Below, piece after piece: positions 1 to 9,175 of a stretch of DNA of 44,167 bases. The notes beneath the pieces are model-generated. The model searched no databases. It saw nothing but the letters and a program-made list of their open reading frames with translations, and had not been told where the DNA came from. The DNA comes from Gammaproteobacteria bacterium (GTDB taxonomy: Bacteria; Pseudomonadota; Gammaproteobacteria; UBA1113): contig JAJFKH010000008.1 in assembly GCA_021773305.1 (NCBI GenBank), positions 1 to 44,167 on the forward strand, in the 5' to 3' direction. The translations under genes were made by a program, and so were the position numbers. Every line of letters begins with the position of its first letter. The stretch's first letter is position 1.

Positions 1-46
1 CTAATAAGCCTGGAGCTGATAACCGTTTGCGCATCTTGACCTTCAT
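1..46 (-). CDS. possible 5' end of an unidentified gene, cut by the window edge
   Basis: On the minus strand an open frame starts with ATG at 46 and runs off the left edge without a stop; a second in-frame ATG lies at 34. Only 15 residues are visible and they are strongly basic (MKVKMRKRLSAPGLL). Such a start would fit a nucleic-acid-binding protein such as a transposase, but this is too little to identify anything. There is no clear ribosome binding site. A chance open frame is an equal possibility. Confidence 0.22.
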   Translation of the reverse strand, partial: MKVKMRKRLSAPGLL

Positions 47-61
47 TTAAACAACTTCCCT

Positions 62-208
62 ATGGTTGCGAAAAATAAATTCATAATGCCTCTAGAAACC
101 CTTACTAGCAAGGACTCTGAGCTTCAGCGGGAATTGCTGAACTTTAATAATCTCTTAACATTTATCCACCATAATGTGGGGAATGGTAACAAATGGAGCA
201 TTTGGTAA
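62..208 (+). other. short open frame directly before the 210-716 gene, possibly its displaced N-terminus
   Basis: A 48-codon frame (ATG at 62, alternative ATG at 86, TAA at 206-208) ends one base before the ATG chosen for the next gene. Its composition resembles real protein (for example LETLTSKDSELQRELLNFNN), but no ribosome binding site precedes either ATG. It may be the former N-terminus of the downstream gene separated by a frameshift near 174-206, a tiny upstream gene, or noncoding. The sequence alone does not decide. Confidence 0.2.
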
Positions 209-209
209 T

Positions 210-716
210 ATGTCTCAGCAACTCAGTGGCTTCTTTATTGATGAAGAACACATAGAAATTACATTTAATCAAGAATTTAGCCAAAATAACAAAATGGTCT
301 CTGGTTTAGAAGATTTAGATAGTAATGAATATAAAATTTTAGCGAGTATTGATAATTTGCTTAATCAACTAAAATTAAGGGGGTTTATCGAAAATAAAAT
401 CGGCCCCGCATTAAATACCAAGCCCAGCAATGTAAATATATACGATAAAAAAATTAAGCACTTTCCCAGTATCTATCATACTTCCGATGAAGCGCTAGTT
501 GGAGAGCCGAAAGTTGAACCCATTGAGTACCTTGAAGTTCGAGTTTATGCTCGCCATTGTGATATGATTTTCGGTTGTAAAGCTGATAAAAAATATCAAC
601 AAATCTTAGGTGAATTACTCAGTGATCAGTTAGGGCTTGCGCAGTCTTCAATACCTACAACCTCTGATGTCACAACGAGTACCTCGACATCTGCATCACC
701 CAAAAGTGGTTTTTAA
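210..716 (+). CDS. hypothetical protein, 168 residues, Ser/Thr-rich tail
   Basis: I do not recognise this protein. The frame is open from 159, but I favour ATG 210 because a GGAG ribosome-binding sequence lies at 195-198; ATG 174 and 183 are alternatives (180 or 177 residues). The product is soluble, with no signal peptide or membrane segment. It is mildly acidic at the start and ends in a low-complexity Ser/Thr stretch of about 20 residues. Two cysteines sit in the RHCDMIFGCKADKKY segment. The last 21 bp (696-716) overlap the 3' end of the convergent ddl gene, so its Ser/Thr tail is read partly from sequence antisense to the ddl C-terminus. No function can be inferred. Confidence 0.55.
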   Translation: MSQQLSGFFIDEEHIEITFNQEFSQNNKMVSGLEDLDSNEYKILASIDNLLNQLKLRGFIENKIGPALNTKPSNVNIYDKKIKHFPSIYHTSDEALVGEPKVEPIEYLEVRVYARHCDMIFGCKADKKYQQILGELLSDQLGLAQSSIPTTSDVTTSTSTSASPKSGF

Positions 717-1778
717 CGATTGCTGACGGTCAAATTTTTCAAAGGCTAAATCCAGTAAGCGATTCACCAATGTGTCGCCATCTACCCCGGTGGCTTCCCA
801 CATTTTTGGATACATACTAATGTGTGTGAAGCCTGGGATAGTATTGAGTTCATTGATATAAATTTTTTGTTTCTCTGTGACAAAAAAATCGATTCTAGCC
901 ATGCCTTCACAATCTAATGCTTGAAAAGCCTTGATGGCCAACGCTCTGATCTCGGTGACGGTGGTTTGAGGTAGGTTAGCAGGGGCGTGTAATTCAGCGC
1001 CTTTTTCATCAAGATATTTTGCTTCGTAGGAATAAAATTCGTGATGGGTAATGATTTCTCCAGGAACGGAGGCTTCTGGCGCTTCATTACCCAGTACAGC
1101 ACATTCGATTTCTCGTCCGTCAATGGCTTCTTCAATAATGATTTTTTGATCGTAGAGAAATGCATAATCAATGGCTAACTGTAATGTTTGTTTGGACTTG
1201 GCTTTGCTAATGCCTACGGATGATCCAAGGTTTGCCGGTTTTACAAAACAGGGGAGTCCCAAGGTTTGAATAATGTCATCCAGATCAAGGGCAGCCAGAT
1301 CAGCGCGTTTTATCATTTTGTAATTGCATGTTGGGATATTGCTCTGAATAAAAAGTCGTTTCATGATATCTTTGTCCATGCAAACCGCTGTACTCAATAC
1401 ATCGGGGCCTACAAAAGGGACGTTAACCATACGCAGCAATCCTTGGATGGTGCCATCTTCCCCATAGGTGCCGTGAAGGGCCGGGAATACGATATCCACA
1501 GGCAGTTGTTTGCTGCCATCCATAAAATTTAATAAAGGCTTGTTGTTGATACTCACAAGAGAAACTTCATTGTTTGGGGTTGTTTTAATTGCAAGAGGAT
1601 CTTTATCACGGGGATTGTCTTGAAAATACCAGGTTCCATCTTTAGCAATACCTACACAAATAATCGTGAAGCGCTCTTTGTTAATTTTTTCGAAAATATA
1701 CTGAGCAGATATCAAGGATATTTCATGTTCAGCAGATTTGCCGCCATAAAGTAGTACAAGATTGCATTTATCGGTCAT
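696..1778 (-). CDS. ddl: D-alanine--D-alanine ligase
   Basis: Cytoplasmic ATP-grasp enzyme that joins two D-alanines to form the dipeptide used in the UDP-MurNAc-pentapeptide of peptidoglycan. The 360-residue length fits the family. Visible landmarks are the N-terminal YGGKSAEHEIS (11-21), HGTYGEDG (102-109), the ATP-binding KPANLGSSVG (180-189), the metal-binding GMARIDFF (292-299) and NELNTIPGFT (309-318). The TIPGFTHISMYPKMW ending is normal for D-Ala-D-Ala ligases. It is the last gene of dapD-dapE-ddl, all feeding cell-wall precursor synthesis. Its ribosome binding sequence (AAGGA) overlaps the dapE stop region, which suggests translational coupling. Its 3' end overlaps a convergent orphan gene by 21 bp. 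Paralogues ddlA and ddlB cannot be told apart here. Confidence 0.96.
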   Translation of the reverse strand: MTDKCNLVLLYGGKSAEHEISLISAQYIFEKINKERFTIICVGIAKDGTWYFQDNPRDKDPLAIKTTPNNEVSLVSINNKPLLNFMDGSKQLPVDIVFPALHGTYGEDGTIQGLLRMVNVPFVGPDVLSTAVCMDKDIMKRLFIQSNIPTCNYKMIKRADLAALDLDDIIQTLGLPCFVKPANLGSSVGISKAKSKQTLQLAIDYAFLYDQKIIIEEAIDGREIECAVLGNEAPEASVPGEIITHHEFYSYEAKYLDEKGAELHAPANLPQTTVTEIRALAIKAFQALDCEGMARIDFFVTEKQKIYINELNTIPGFTHISMYPKMWEATGVDGDTLVNRLLDLAFEKFDRQQSLKTTFG

Positions 1779-1791
1779 AACAAATTATCCT

Positions 1792-2925
1792 TTATATCGT
1801 GAGGAGTAGGCGCTCTAAAATATTCTGGTAAATATCGGTGAGTTTATCTAAATCATCGACTTGTACACATTCATTGATTTGATGAATGGTTTTATTACAG
1901 GGGCCTAGCTCAATCACTTGAGGGCAAAATTGTGCGATATAGCGACCATCAGAAGTGCCACCGCTAGTGGATAATTGAGGTTCAATATCGTGACTTTGAG
2001 ATATAGCTTTTCGACAGGCATCGATGAGTTCTCCTTCTCTGGTGAGAAAAGGCTTGCCATAGTGGATCCATTCTAATTCATAGTTGAGTTGGTGCCTATC
2101 TAGAATAAGACTGGTTTGCTGCTGTAATTGTTCCGCAGTGGTTTCGGGAGAATAGCGAAAATTAAATAATACATCCATATCTCCAGGGATCACATTTCCC
2201 TGACCTGTGCCAGAGTGAATATTGGAAATCTGAAAACTGGTGGGTTGAAAAAATTCATTACCTAGATCCCATACTTGCTGATAGAGTTCCCCGAGAGCTG
2301 CCATGCCAGAGGGAATTGGATTTTTGGCAAGCTGGGGATAAGCAATATGCCCCTGTTGACCTATGATTTTTAATTTTCCAGTGAGCGATCCCCGACGACC
2401 ATTTTTTAATGTGTCTCCTAAGCGTTGCCCAGAAGTCGGCTCTCCCACAATACACCAGGTCAGCGGTTGTTCTTCGGTATTTAAGTGTTTTAGTATTTGA
2501 GGGGTTCCTTGATGAGAAGGGCCTTCTTCGGCACTTGTGACGATAAAGCCAATAGCTCCCTTATGATCAGGATATTTTGCAATAAAATTTTCACAGGCGA
2601 CAACCATCGCAGCAAGACCGCCTTTCATGTCTGCGGCACCTCGACCATAGAGATAACCATCAACCACCGTCGGCTCAAAAGGGGGCGTTGTCCAATGCTC
2701 TAGAGATCCTGTTACGACCACATCCGTATGCCCTGCAAAAACAAAAACAGGCTCTCCTTTGCCCCGTATGGCCCAAAAATTATCGGTGTCCTGGTAGGGA
2801 ATGTTTGTGATAGTGAAACCCATGGCGCGCAATCGCTCGATGAGAATGGATTGGCAGCCTTTGTCTTCGGGAGTGATAGATGGAATTTCGATCAATTGCT
2901 TTGTCAGGGCTAGGGTTTTGGACAT
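1792..2925 (-). CDS. dapE: succinyl-diaminopimelate desuccinylase
   Basis: Zinc M20-family amidohydrolase that removes succinate from N-succinyl-LL-diaminopimelate in the succinylase branch of lysine/DAP synthesis. Family landmarks: GHTDVV with metal ligand His66 and catalytic Asp68, GRGAADMKGG with metal ligand Asp99, SAEEGPS with catalytic and ligand Glu133/134, and the C-terminal KTIHQINE with the last His ligand. Two ATGs are possible, at 2931 and 2925. I chose 2925 because the AGGA just after the dapD stop is seven bases from it but only one base from the upstream ATG; the longer form would add Met-Leu. The gene starts a few bases after dapD, which makes its substrate's precursor, and is followed 13 bases later by ddl. 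Confidence 0.96.
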   Translation of the reverse strand: MSKTLALTKQLIEIPSITPEDKGCQSILIERLRAMGFTITNIPYQDTDNFWAIRGKGEPVFVFAGHTDVVVTGSLEHWTTPPFEPTVVDGYLYGRGAADMKGGLAAMVVACENFIAKYPDHKGAIGFIVTSAEEGPSHQGTPQILKHLNTEEQPLTWCIVGEPTSGQRLGDTLKNGRRGSLTGKLKIIGQQGHIAYPQLAKNPIPSGMAALGELYQQVWDLGNEFFQPTSFQISNIHSGTGQGNVIPGDMDVLFNFRYSPETTAEQLQQQTSLILDRHQLNYELEWIHYGKPFLTREGELIDACRKAISQSHDIEPQLSTSGGTSDGRYIAQFCPQVIELGPCNKTIHQINECVQVDDLDKLTDIYQNILERLLLTI

Positions 2926-2934
2926 TAGCATTTC

Positions 2935-3756
2935 CTAGTCAAGTTTGCGCAGTAGCTCATTAATGGATGTTTTTTGACGGGTGCTTTCATCCACTTTTTT
3001 TACGATAACCGCGCAGTATAAACTGTATTTTCCGTCTTTTGCCGGGAGATTCCCAGAGACAACCACAGAGCCTGCTGGCACACGACCGTAACTGATTTCT
3101 CCGGTTTCTCTGTCGTAAATTTTAGTACTTTGACCAATATAAACCCCCATGGAAATCACCGAGCCTTGTTCTACAATGACGCCCTCTACAATTTCTGAGC
3201 GCGCGCCAATAAAGCAGTTATCTTCGATGATCGTGGGATTCGCTTGAAGTGGTTCCAGTACACCGCCGATGCCAACGCCACCCGACAAATGTACATTTTT
3301 TCCAATCTGCGCGCAAGAGCCTACGGTTGCCCAAGTATCAACCATGGTTCCTGTGTCGATATAGGCTCCAATGTTCACATAACTTGGCATGAGTACTGTA
3401 TTAGCTCCAATATAGGCACCCTTGCGAACGCAGGCAGGAGGCACAATTCGCACACCGTAATCTGCGAGATCGCTTTGGCTTTGATCGCTAAATTTCATGG
3501 GAACTTTGTCATAAAATTGTGCAAAACCGGCACTAAGGGGTTGGTTATCATTGATACGAAAATAGAGTAAAACCGCTTTTTTGGCCCATTCATTAACCTT
3601 CCATTGGCCATCGGTGTGTTCTGCTACTCGGATCTCTCCTTGATCCAGCCCTTGGATGGTTTTTAAAATAGCGTTTTTCACCTCACTATCTACATTACTT
3701 GGAGATATTTCAGCGCGTTTATCAAAAGCACGTTCAATGATTGGTTGTAAATCCAT
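2935..3756 (-). CDS. dapD: tetrahydrodipicolinate N-succinyltransferase
   Basis: Transfers succinyl from succinyl-CoA to tetrahydrodipicolinate, the committed step of the succinylase DAP/lysine pathway; cytoplasmic homotrimer. The 273-residue length is standard. An N-terminal helical domain is followed from about residue 100 by imperfect hexapeptide repeats of a left-handed beta helix ([20 protein letters not shown], then GVGIGG and [10 protein letters not shown]). First gene of dapD-dapE-ddl; a strong promoter lies at 3789-3817 and a CAGGA ribosome binding sequence sits about eight bases before the ATG. Nothing unusual in the protein. Confidence 0.97.
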   Translation of the reverse strand: MDLQPIIERAFDKRAEISPSNVDSEVKNAILKTIQGLDQGEIRVAEHTDGQWKVNEWAKKAVLLYFRINDNQPLSAGFAQFYDKVPMKFSDQSQSDLADYGVRIVPPACVRKGAYIGANTVLMPSYVNIGAYIDTGTMVDTWATVGSCAQIGKNVHLSGGVGIGGVLEPLQANPTIIEDNCFIGARSEIVEGVIVEQGSVISMGVYIGQSTKIYDRETGEISYGRVPAGSVVVSGNLPAKDGKYSLYCAVIVKKVDESTRQKTSINELLRKLD

Positions 3757-3788
3757 CAGTTAATCCTGGGTCGTTTGTACTGATGAAA

Positions 3789-3817
3789 ATAGTATGCTAT
3801 CTGAGCGAAAATAACAA
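3789..3817 (-). promoter_or_regulatory. sigma-70 type promoter of dapD-dapE-ddl
   Basis: Read on the minus strand: TTGTTA, a 17-base spacer, TACTAT. Transcription would start near 3782, giving a leader of about 26 bases to the dapD ATG at 3756. It lies in the 94-base gap after the RND permease gene, so the cell-wall operon can be transcribed independently of the pump. Confidence 0.6.
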
Positions 3818-3850
3818 TATGGGACGCCACTGTCGATGTACACCCAAACC

Positions 3851-6800
3851 TCACTCAGTTTGTCCAGAACGTTTACGGAATTCCTCTGCTTCTTTTTCTT
3901 TTTGTAAGCGATCCTTTTCAATGGCCGCGTGGATTTCCTGTTCTAAGGCTTCATCATGATGTTTTGTTTTTGCCATGAGTGAGTAAAATGTGGGAACTAT
4001 AAATAGAGAGAAGCATGTCCCAATCAGCATACCACCGGCGATGACCCAACCAATTTGATGACGGGATTCCGCGCCAGCTCCAGAGGCTAAGGCCAACGGC
4101 ATGACGCCTAATACCATGGCTCCTGTGGTCATGAGGATAGGGCGCAATCGCATGGAGGCACTTTCAATGACCGCTTGAGTGCGATCGAAACCTTTTTCCT
4201 GGAGTTGGTTGGCAAATTCCACAATGAGTATGCCGTGTTTGGCAATGAGGCCCACCAGTGTGGTTAAGCCAATTTTACTATAAATACTTAATGTATCAGA
4301 GCTGAGGCCAAATCGCCCAACCAGGGTTAGCGTTAAGATAGCACCGCAGAGAGTTAAGGGGACAACGAATAGAATAATAAAGGGATCGCGGAAGCTTTCA
4401 AATTGAGCGGCTAACACCAGGAAAATGAGTACCACAGCAATGATGAGTACTTGAGTCATTGCCCCCATGCTTTGTAAAAATTGTCTGGCTTGGCCTGCGG
4501 TGTCGATTTGGATTTCTGGGTAGTTTTTTGTGACGAAATCATTTAGAAATGTCATAGCATCTCCCAACGCATAATCTGGATGCAAATTCGCAAGGAGGGT
4601 TGCTGAAGGCAGTTGTGCAAAATGGTTAAGGCTTTCAGGTACAACGGTTTCTGTGATTTTAACAAGATTCGATAGAGGGACTAAAGCACCGCTTTCTGAG
4701 CGTACATAAAGCTCGTTAATTTGGCTGGGATTGCCTTGGTAATTGAAATTTTCTTCAAGCTCAGGGATCACATAATAGCTGCGACCGGCCATGGAATAGA
4801 GAGTATTTAACGGTTCTGCAAACATGACATTGAGAACACCTGCAATATCTTGCATAGAAACGCCCAGATCACCGGCTTGATCTCTGTCAATTTCTATACT
4901 GATTTGCGGCTTATTGATTTTCATGTCTGTATCAATGCCTTGGAACCCAGGATTTTTGTGGACAGCTTCTAGTAACCCTTTCATGGCGGGCGCTAATTTT
5001 GATAAGCCTTCAGGGCTTTTGAGTACGAATTGAACCGGTAGTGCGCCTCCAGAGGCGGGGAGGGGTTCTGGATTAAAAGGAATCACTTTAAGACCTGGAA
5101 TGGCCCAAAGATGTGGGAAAAGTGCCGTATTGATATCCATGGCAGTACGTTTTCGCTCATCCCAGGGGATCAGGCTAAGAAAAGAGATGGCACTATTTAC
5201 GTTGCTTGGAAAGCCATTGATAATTCCATAGTGTTCCATTTCCGGTACTTTATTGAAAATGGGTTCCATCATGGAGGTGTATTTTTCGGTAAATTTGATA
5301 TTGGATGACGAAGGGCCGGTGATGTAGGTAAGAACAACCCCTTGATCTTCATCCGGAGCAAGCTCTTGAGGCGTATGACCCATCAAGTAGCCAAGAAGTC
5401 CGTAGGATGCAATCGCAAAGATAACAACGAACCAACGGAATTTCAGCAAACCTGTGAGTGTGTTTCTATAGATTTTAACCACTTTTTCAAAAACGACATC
5501 AATCGCGTGAGCAAATTTAGAATTCATGCTTTCAGGAGTCAGAATTCTGGATGTCATCATGGGAGATAAGGTTAACGCGACAAAACCAGATACAATCACT
5601 GCTGCAGCTAGGGTGAAAGCAAACTCGGTAAATAAAATACCGGTTAACCCTCCGGTAAAACCAATAGGCGCATAAACTACTGCTAACGTGATGGTCATGG
5701 CGATGACGGCCATGCCAATTTCTCGGGTACCAATAATGGCTGCGGGAATAGGATTTAATCCTTCTTCCATATGACGATGGATATTTTCTAAGACGACAAT
5801 TGCATCATCTACGACCAGGCCGATGGCAATAACCCAGGCAAGTAAGGTTAATGTATTGATAGAGAAACCCAACATGAGCATGATGCCGCAAACCCCAATT
5901 AAAGAGAGAGGGATGGTGACAATGGGGATCAGTACTGCTCGGAAGGTTCCGAGGAATAGAAAAATAACAATAATGACGAAAATAGCCGCTTCTGCCATGG
6001 TATCCCAGACTTCGCTAATGGACGCTGAGATAAACAAAGAACTGTCATAAACCACACTTGCTTTGAGTTCTGGAGGCATTTTGGTTTGGAGGCTAGGCAA
6101 TATGTTTTGAACAGATTTTGAGACAGATAGAGGGTTGGCATCGGAGGTAGTGATAATTCCCATGACGATGGTTTCGGTACCATCGATTACCGCTGAATTG
6201 CGGTAAGATTTTGCCCCAAGATAAGCGTTACCAATATCCCGCAATCGGACTAAAGAGCCTTCTTTATTTTTAACGACTAAGTTATTAAATTGTTCGGGGG
6301 TTTCTAGCTGAGTACTTGCAGTGATATTAAATTCTTGAAAGCTGCCTTCTATGCGCCCAGGAGCTGCTTGTAAATTTTGTGCATTGAGTGTCTTTATCAC
6401 GTCATTGGCGGTGACATCCAAGGCAGCCATACGCCGTGTATCTAAGTTAATCCGCATGGCGTATTCTCTTGCTCCGAGAATCGTTGCTTGAGAGACGCCG
6501 TTTAATGCTTGCATTTGGGGTTGAATCACCCGTAAAAGGTAATCAGTAATAGCCTCAGGGCTCATGGTTTTGCTGAGAAATGCGATGTAAACAATGGGAT
6601 CACTACTGGGATCGGTTTTGGCAATGACAGGATCTTGGATATCTTGGGGTAGCGCCCAACGAACAGAAGACACCTCGTTACTGACATCGGTAATCGCTTT
6701 TTCCATGGGGTAACCCAGCTGCAAGTTGACGGTGATGATACTTTGGCCTTCCGTATTGGTGGAAGTCATATAATCAATACCGTCAATACTGCCGATAGCA

Positions 6801-7006
6801 TTTTCCAGAGGGGTGGTGACAAATCCAGACATGAGTGCTGCCGTTGCACCAGGGTAGTTTGTGGTGACAGTAACAACAGAGCTTGCAATTTTAGGATATT
6901 GACGGACTGTCATTTTACTGAAAGAGACCAGGCCAATGGCAACTATAATGAGGCTTAACGCACTAGCAAAAACCGGGCGGCGAATAAAAATGTCAGTAAA
7001 TTTCAT
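3851..7006 (-). CDS. RND (HAE1 family) multidrug efflux permease
   Basis: Inner-membrane proton-driven pump subunit of the AcrB/MexB type; 1051 residues, the usual length. TM1 is at about 10-30, followed by a large periplasmic porter domain (porter start VRQYPKIASSVVTVTTNYPGA), TM2-6 from about 340, a second periplasmic half, and TM7-12. Proton-relay residues are present: the Asp-Asp pair at 400-401 in TM4 (GLVVDDAIVVLENIH) and the Lys in SKIGLTTLVGLIAKHG near 930 in TM10. The second periplasmic half contains PDEDQGV. The C-terminal tail is unusually charged (about 40 residues rich in Glu and Lys). It sits 24 bases after its adaptor in one transcript; no TolC-like outer-membrane channel is present, so one encoded elsewhere would be needed. 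Substrates cannot be predicted. Confidence 0.94.
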   Translation of the reverse strand: MKFTDIFIRRPVFASALSLIIVAIGLVSFSKMTVRQYPKIASSVVTVTTNYPGATAALMSGFVTTPLENAIGSIDGIDYMTSTNTEGQSIITVNLQLGYPMEKAITDVSNEVSSVRWALPQDIQDPVIAKTDPSSDPIVYIAFLSKTMSPEAITDYLLRVIQPQMQALNGVSQATILGAREYAMRINLDTRRMAALDVTANDVIKTLNAQNLQAAPGRIEGSFQEFNITASTQLETPEQFNNLVVKNKEGSLVRLRDIGNAYLGAKSYRNSAVIDGTETIVMGIITTSDANPLSVSKSVQNILPSLQTKMPPELKASVVYDSSLFISASISEVWDTMAEAAIFVIIVIFLFLGTFRAVLIPIVTIPLSLIGVCGIMLMLGFSINTLTLLAWVIAIGLVVDDAIVVLENIHRHMEEGLNPIPAAIIGTREIGMAVIAMTITLAVVYAPIGFTGGLTGILFTEFAFTLAAAVIVSGFVALTLSPMMTSRILTPESMNSKFAHAIDVVFEKVVKIYRNTLTGLLKFRWFVVIFAIASYGLLGYLMGHTPQELAPDEDQGVVLTYITGPSSSNIKFTEKYTSMMEPIFNKVPEMEHYGIINGFPSNVNSAISFLSLIPWDERKRTAMDINTALFPHLWAIPGLKVIPFNPEPLPASGGALPVQFVLKSPEGLSKLAPAMKGLLEAVHKNPGFQGIDTDMKINKPQISIEIDRDQAGDLGVSMQDIAGVLNVMFAEPLNTLYSMAGRSYYVIPELEENFNYQGNPSQINELYVRSESGALVPLSNLVKITETVVPESLNHFAQLPSATLLANLHPDYALGDAMTFLNDFVTKNYPEIQIDTAGQARQFLQSMGAMTQVLIIAVVLIFLVLAAQFESFRDPFIILFVVPLTLCGAILTLTLVGRFGLSSDTLSIYSKIGLTTLVGLIAKHGILIVEFANQLQEKGFDRTQAVIESASMRLRPILMTTGAMVLGVMPLALASGAGAESRHQIGWVIAGGMLIGTCFSLFIVPTFYSLMAKTKHHDEALEQEIHAAIEKDRLQKEKEAEEFRKRSGQTE

Positions 7007-7030
7007 CCGGAAAAACTCTCCTTGTAGGAT

Positions 7031-8122
7031 CTATTGAGCTGTTGTTGAAGGATTAGCTATTTGACTCTTTTGATTTGGAGTGCTTTGGGCAATTTTAATC
7101 GAAGCGCCATCGGATAATTTGATTTGTCCTGCGGCCACAACCGTATCACCCTCTTTGAGTCCGGTTTTGACTTCAATATCCAGCCCTCGGCGAATGCCTA
7201 AGGTCACGCTGACTTTCTGTGCAGTGTTGTCTTTTGCCAAGTAAACGCTGTTACCTTCTGGACTATAGACAATGGCTGTCTGGGGAACTGTAATGACAGG
7301 ATGTTTTTCACCTGCGAGCAGAGTGACTTTGGCAAAAATACCGGGCAAGAGTTTATGTTCATTATTAGCGACTTTTGCTCGCATGAATAGGCTGCGAGTA
7401 TCCGTGTCTACGGCAGAGTCAAAGGCATAGACTTCCCCTTTATAGAGAGTTTTTGGTTCACTACTGGGATACAGTTCTACGGTTTGGCCAATGGCTAATT
7501 CAGAGAGGTAGACTTCTGGGACGCTAAATTCTACCCGTAGGGAATCAATTTGTTGTAGATTTACTAAATTTTGCCCCACAGAGACATAGTCACCCACATC
7601 AACGAGTTTCAGTCCCAAAATGCCAGAGAAAGGCGCTGTGATGTTATTTTGCTTCAATTGAGCTTCTGTTTGCTCCACTTGGGCTTGGTTTTGTACAAGC
7701 TCAGAAGATTGAACATCAAGGTTTTGCTTAGAAATGGCTTTCTTTTTGAATAGTTCTTCTGCCCGCCGAAATTCAACTTCCGATAAAGCGGTTGCGGCTT
7801 TGTCTCGCTGTAACTGGGCTTCTAGGATGCTAGGATAAATTTGAATAAGGGGCGCGCCTTTTGAGACTTCTTCACCAGATTTGAAGTTAATTTGGGTGAT
7901 GGTGCCTGCCACTTGAGGGCGTATCATGACCCCTTGGAAGGCAGAGAGCGTACCGGTTGCTTGAATTTGCTCATACCATTGCTGGGTTTTTGCCTGGGTA
8001 ACCTGAACCACCACAGGGGGCATGATCCTTTTCGCTTGAGTGCTACCGGTCTTTGTCCAAAGATAGTAACCTCCAGCGCCAAAGGCGAGTACAATTACGC
8101 TTAAGATTATTTGTTTACGCAT
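7031..8122 (-). CDS. RND efflux periplasmic adaptor (membrane fusion protein)
   Basis: Links the RND permease to an outer-membrane channel. The 363-residue protein begins with a single hydrophobic anchor (about residues 5-22) without a lipobox Cys, so it is probably anchored by this helix rather than by lipid. Then come a biotinyl-lipoyl-like half (GVMIRPQVAGTITQINFKSG), an alpha-helical hairpin of about 60 residues (AQLQRDKAATALSEVEFRRA onward), the second lipoyl half (ITAPFSGILGLKLVDVGDYV) and the beta-barrel and membrane-proximal domains. The C-terminal 20 residues are polar and probably disordered. It is the first gene of a two-gene operon with its own promoter at 8155-8182. Confidence 0.93.
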   Translation of the reverse strand: MRKQIILSVIVLAFGAGGYYLWTKTGSTQAKRIMPPVVVQVTQAKTQQWYEQIQATGTLSAFQGVMIRPQVAGTITQINFKSGEEVSKGAPLIQIYPSILEAQLQRDKAATALSEVEFRRAEELFKKKAISKQNLDVQSSELVQNQAQVEQTEAQLKQNNITAPFSGILGLKLVDVGDYVSVGQNLVNLQQIDSLRVEFSVPEVYLSELAIGQTVELYPSSEPKTLYKGEVYAFDSAVDTDTRSLFMRAKVANNEHKLLPGIFAKVTLLAGEKHPVITVPQTAIVYSPEGNSVYLAKDNTAQKVSVTLGIRRGLDIEVKTGLKEGDTVVAAGQIKLSDGASIKIAQSTPNQKSQIANPSTTAQ

Positions 8123-8154
8123 CCTGAAATAGTCCCTAGTGTTGTAATCATATC

Positions 8155-8182
8155 ATTATAGTCTAGCATCTTACTCAGTTAA
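8155..8182 (-). promoter_or_regulatory. sigma-70 type promoter of the RND pump operon
   Basis: On the minus strand: TTAACT, 16-base spacer, consensus TATAAT. The -35 box overlaps the last codons of ansA. Transcription would start near 8148, about 26 bases before the adaptor ATG. I see no linked repressor gene (TetR or MarR type) next to the pump. Confidence 0.55.
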
Positions 8183-9175
8183 TTCGCCAATCAAATTATG
8201 CGCAAATTGTTCTTTTATGGTTTGAGTGGATGAATATTTGCTAAATAAGTAAAGTAACTTGCAGTAAATCGCTTCACTGGTCATATCCAAGCCACTTAAA
8301 ACGCCTAATTTTAGTAGCGCGTGGCCAGTGGCGTAGCTTTGCATATCGACTTTAGCCTTAAAACATTGAGAATGATTGATGATGAGAATATCTTGCTCCA
8401 TGGCCCGCTGTAGGCTGTCTTGAAAGGCTTGATTCAGAGGGGCATTACCAATACCGTAGGTATCGAGGATGACCGCTTTAGGGCTTATGAGTATAATTTG
8501 CTCAAGTAATTTCATGGAGAAGCCAGGATATAGCCGCATATGCGCGATGGAACAGGGCTGAATAAGTTGTAGATGTAGAGATTTGTGGGTGGATTTTAAT
8601 AGATTTTTTGCTTCTATTTCGATATGGATCCCAACCTTGGCCAAAGGCGGAAAATTAGGCGATCCGAACGCATTAAAGCTATTGGCATTGACTTTCTGGC
8701 AGCGATTCCCCCGAAATAATTGATTATTGAAAAAAATACAAACTTCTGGGATTTGATATCGGCTGGTGATAAGTATGGCATTGATAAGGTTTTCCCTGGC
8801 ATCGGTATGGGCCTCACATAATGGTACTTGAGAGCCTGTGATGACTATCGGTTTGCTTAGATTTTCTAGCATAAAGGATAAGGCTGATGCGGTATAAGCC
8901 ATTGTGTCCGTACCATGAAGAATGAGAAAACCATCGTATTGCTCATAGTGATGGGCAATATCTTTGGCTATGCTATTCCAATGCTCAAGGGTCATATCAG
9001 AAGAATCAAGTAGGGGTTCGTATTCTTTGACAGTAAACGTTGGCATATCAGGATGTTGAAACTCCGGCTGAGTTTTCAAGCGTTCGCTGAGGTAATTGGC
9101 TTCGGGTTTGTAACCTTGGTCGGATTTACACATGCCTAGGGTACCGCCGGTGTTGATAATCAGTATGGATTTCAT
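8171..9175 (-). CDS. ansA: type I (cytoplasmic) L-asparaginase
   Basis: Hydrolyses L-asparagine to aspartate and ammonia. The 334 residues fit the AnsA/type I group. Active-site motifs: NTGGTLGM (8-15) with the nucleophilic Thr, SSD (58-60) for substrate binding, and HGTDTMAYTAS (87-97) with the second catalytic Thr-Asp pair; ITGSQVPL follows. There is no signal peptide, so the cytoplasmic form is favoured over the periplasmic AnsB type. The ATG overlaps the glnD stop in an ATGA (9172-9175), so the gene is translationally coupled to the nitrogen sensor glnD. Placing an ammonia-releasing enzyme with the glutamine-sensing enzyme is metabolically sensible, but co-regulation is inference. Confidence 0.9.
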   Translation of the reverse strand: MKSILIINTGGTLGMCKSDQGYKPEANYLSERLKTQPEFQHPDMPTFTVKEYEPLLDSSDMTLEHWNSIAKDIAHHYEQYDGFLILHGTDTMAYTASALSFMLENLSKPIVITGSQVPLCEAHTDARENLINAILITSRYQIPEVCIFFNNQLFRGNRCQKVNANSFNAFGSPNFPPLAKVGIHIEIEAKNLLKSTHKSLHLQLIQPCSIAHMRLYPGFSMKLLEQIILISPKAVILDTYGIGNAPLNQAFQDSLQRAMEQDILIINHSQCFKAKVDMQSYATGHALLKLGVLSGLDMTSEAIYCKLLYLFSKYSSTQTIKEQFAHNLIGELTE

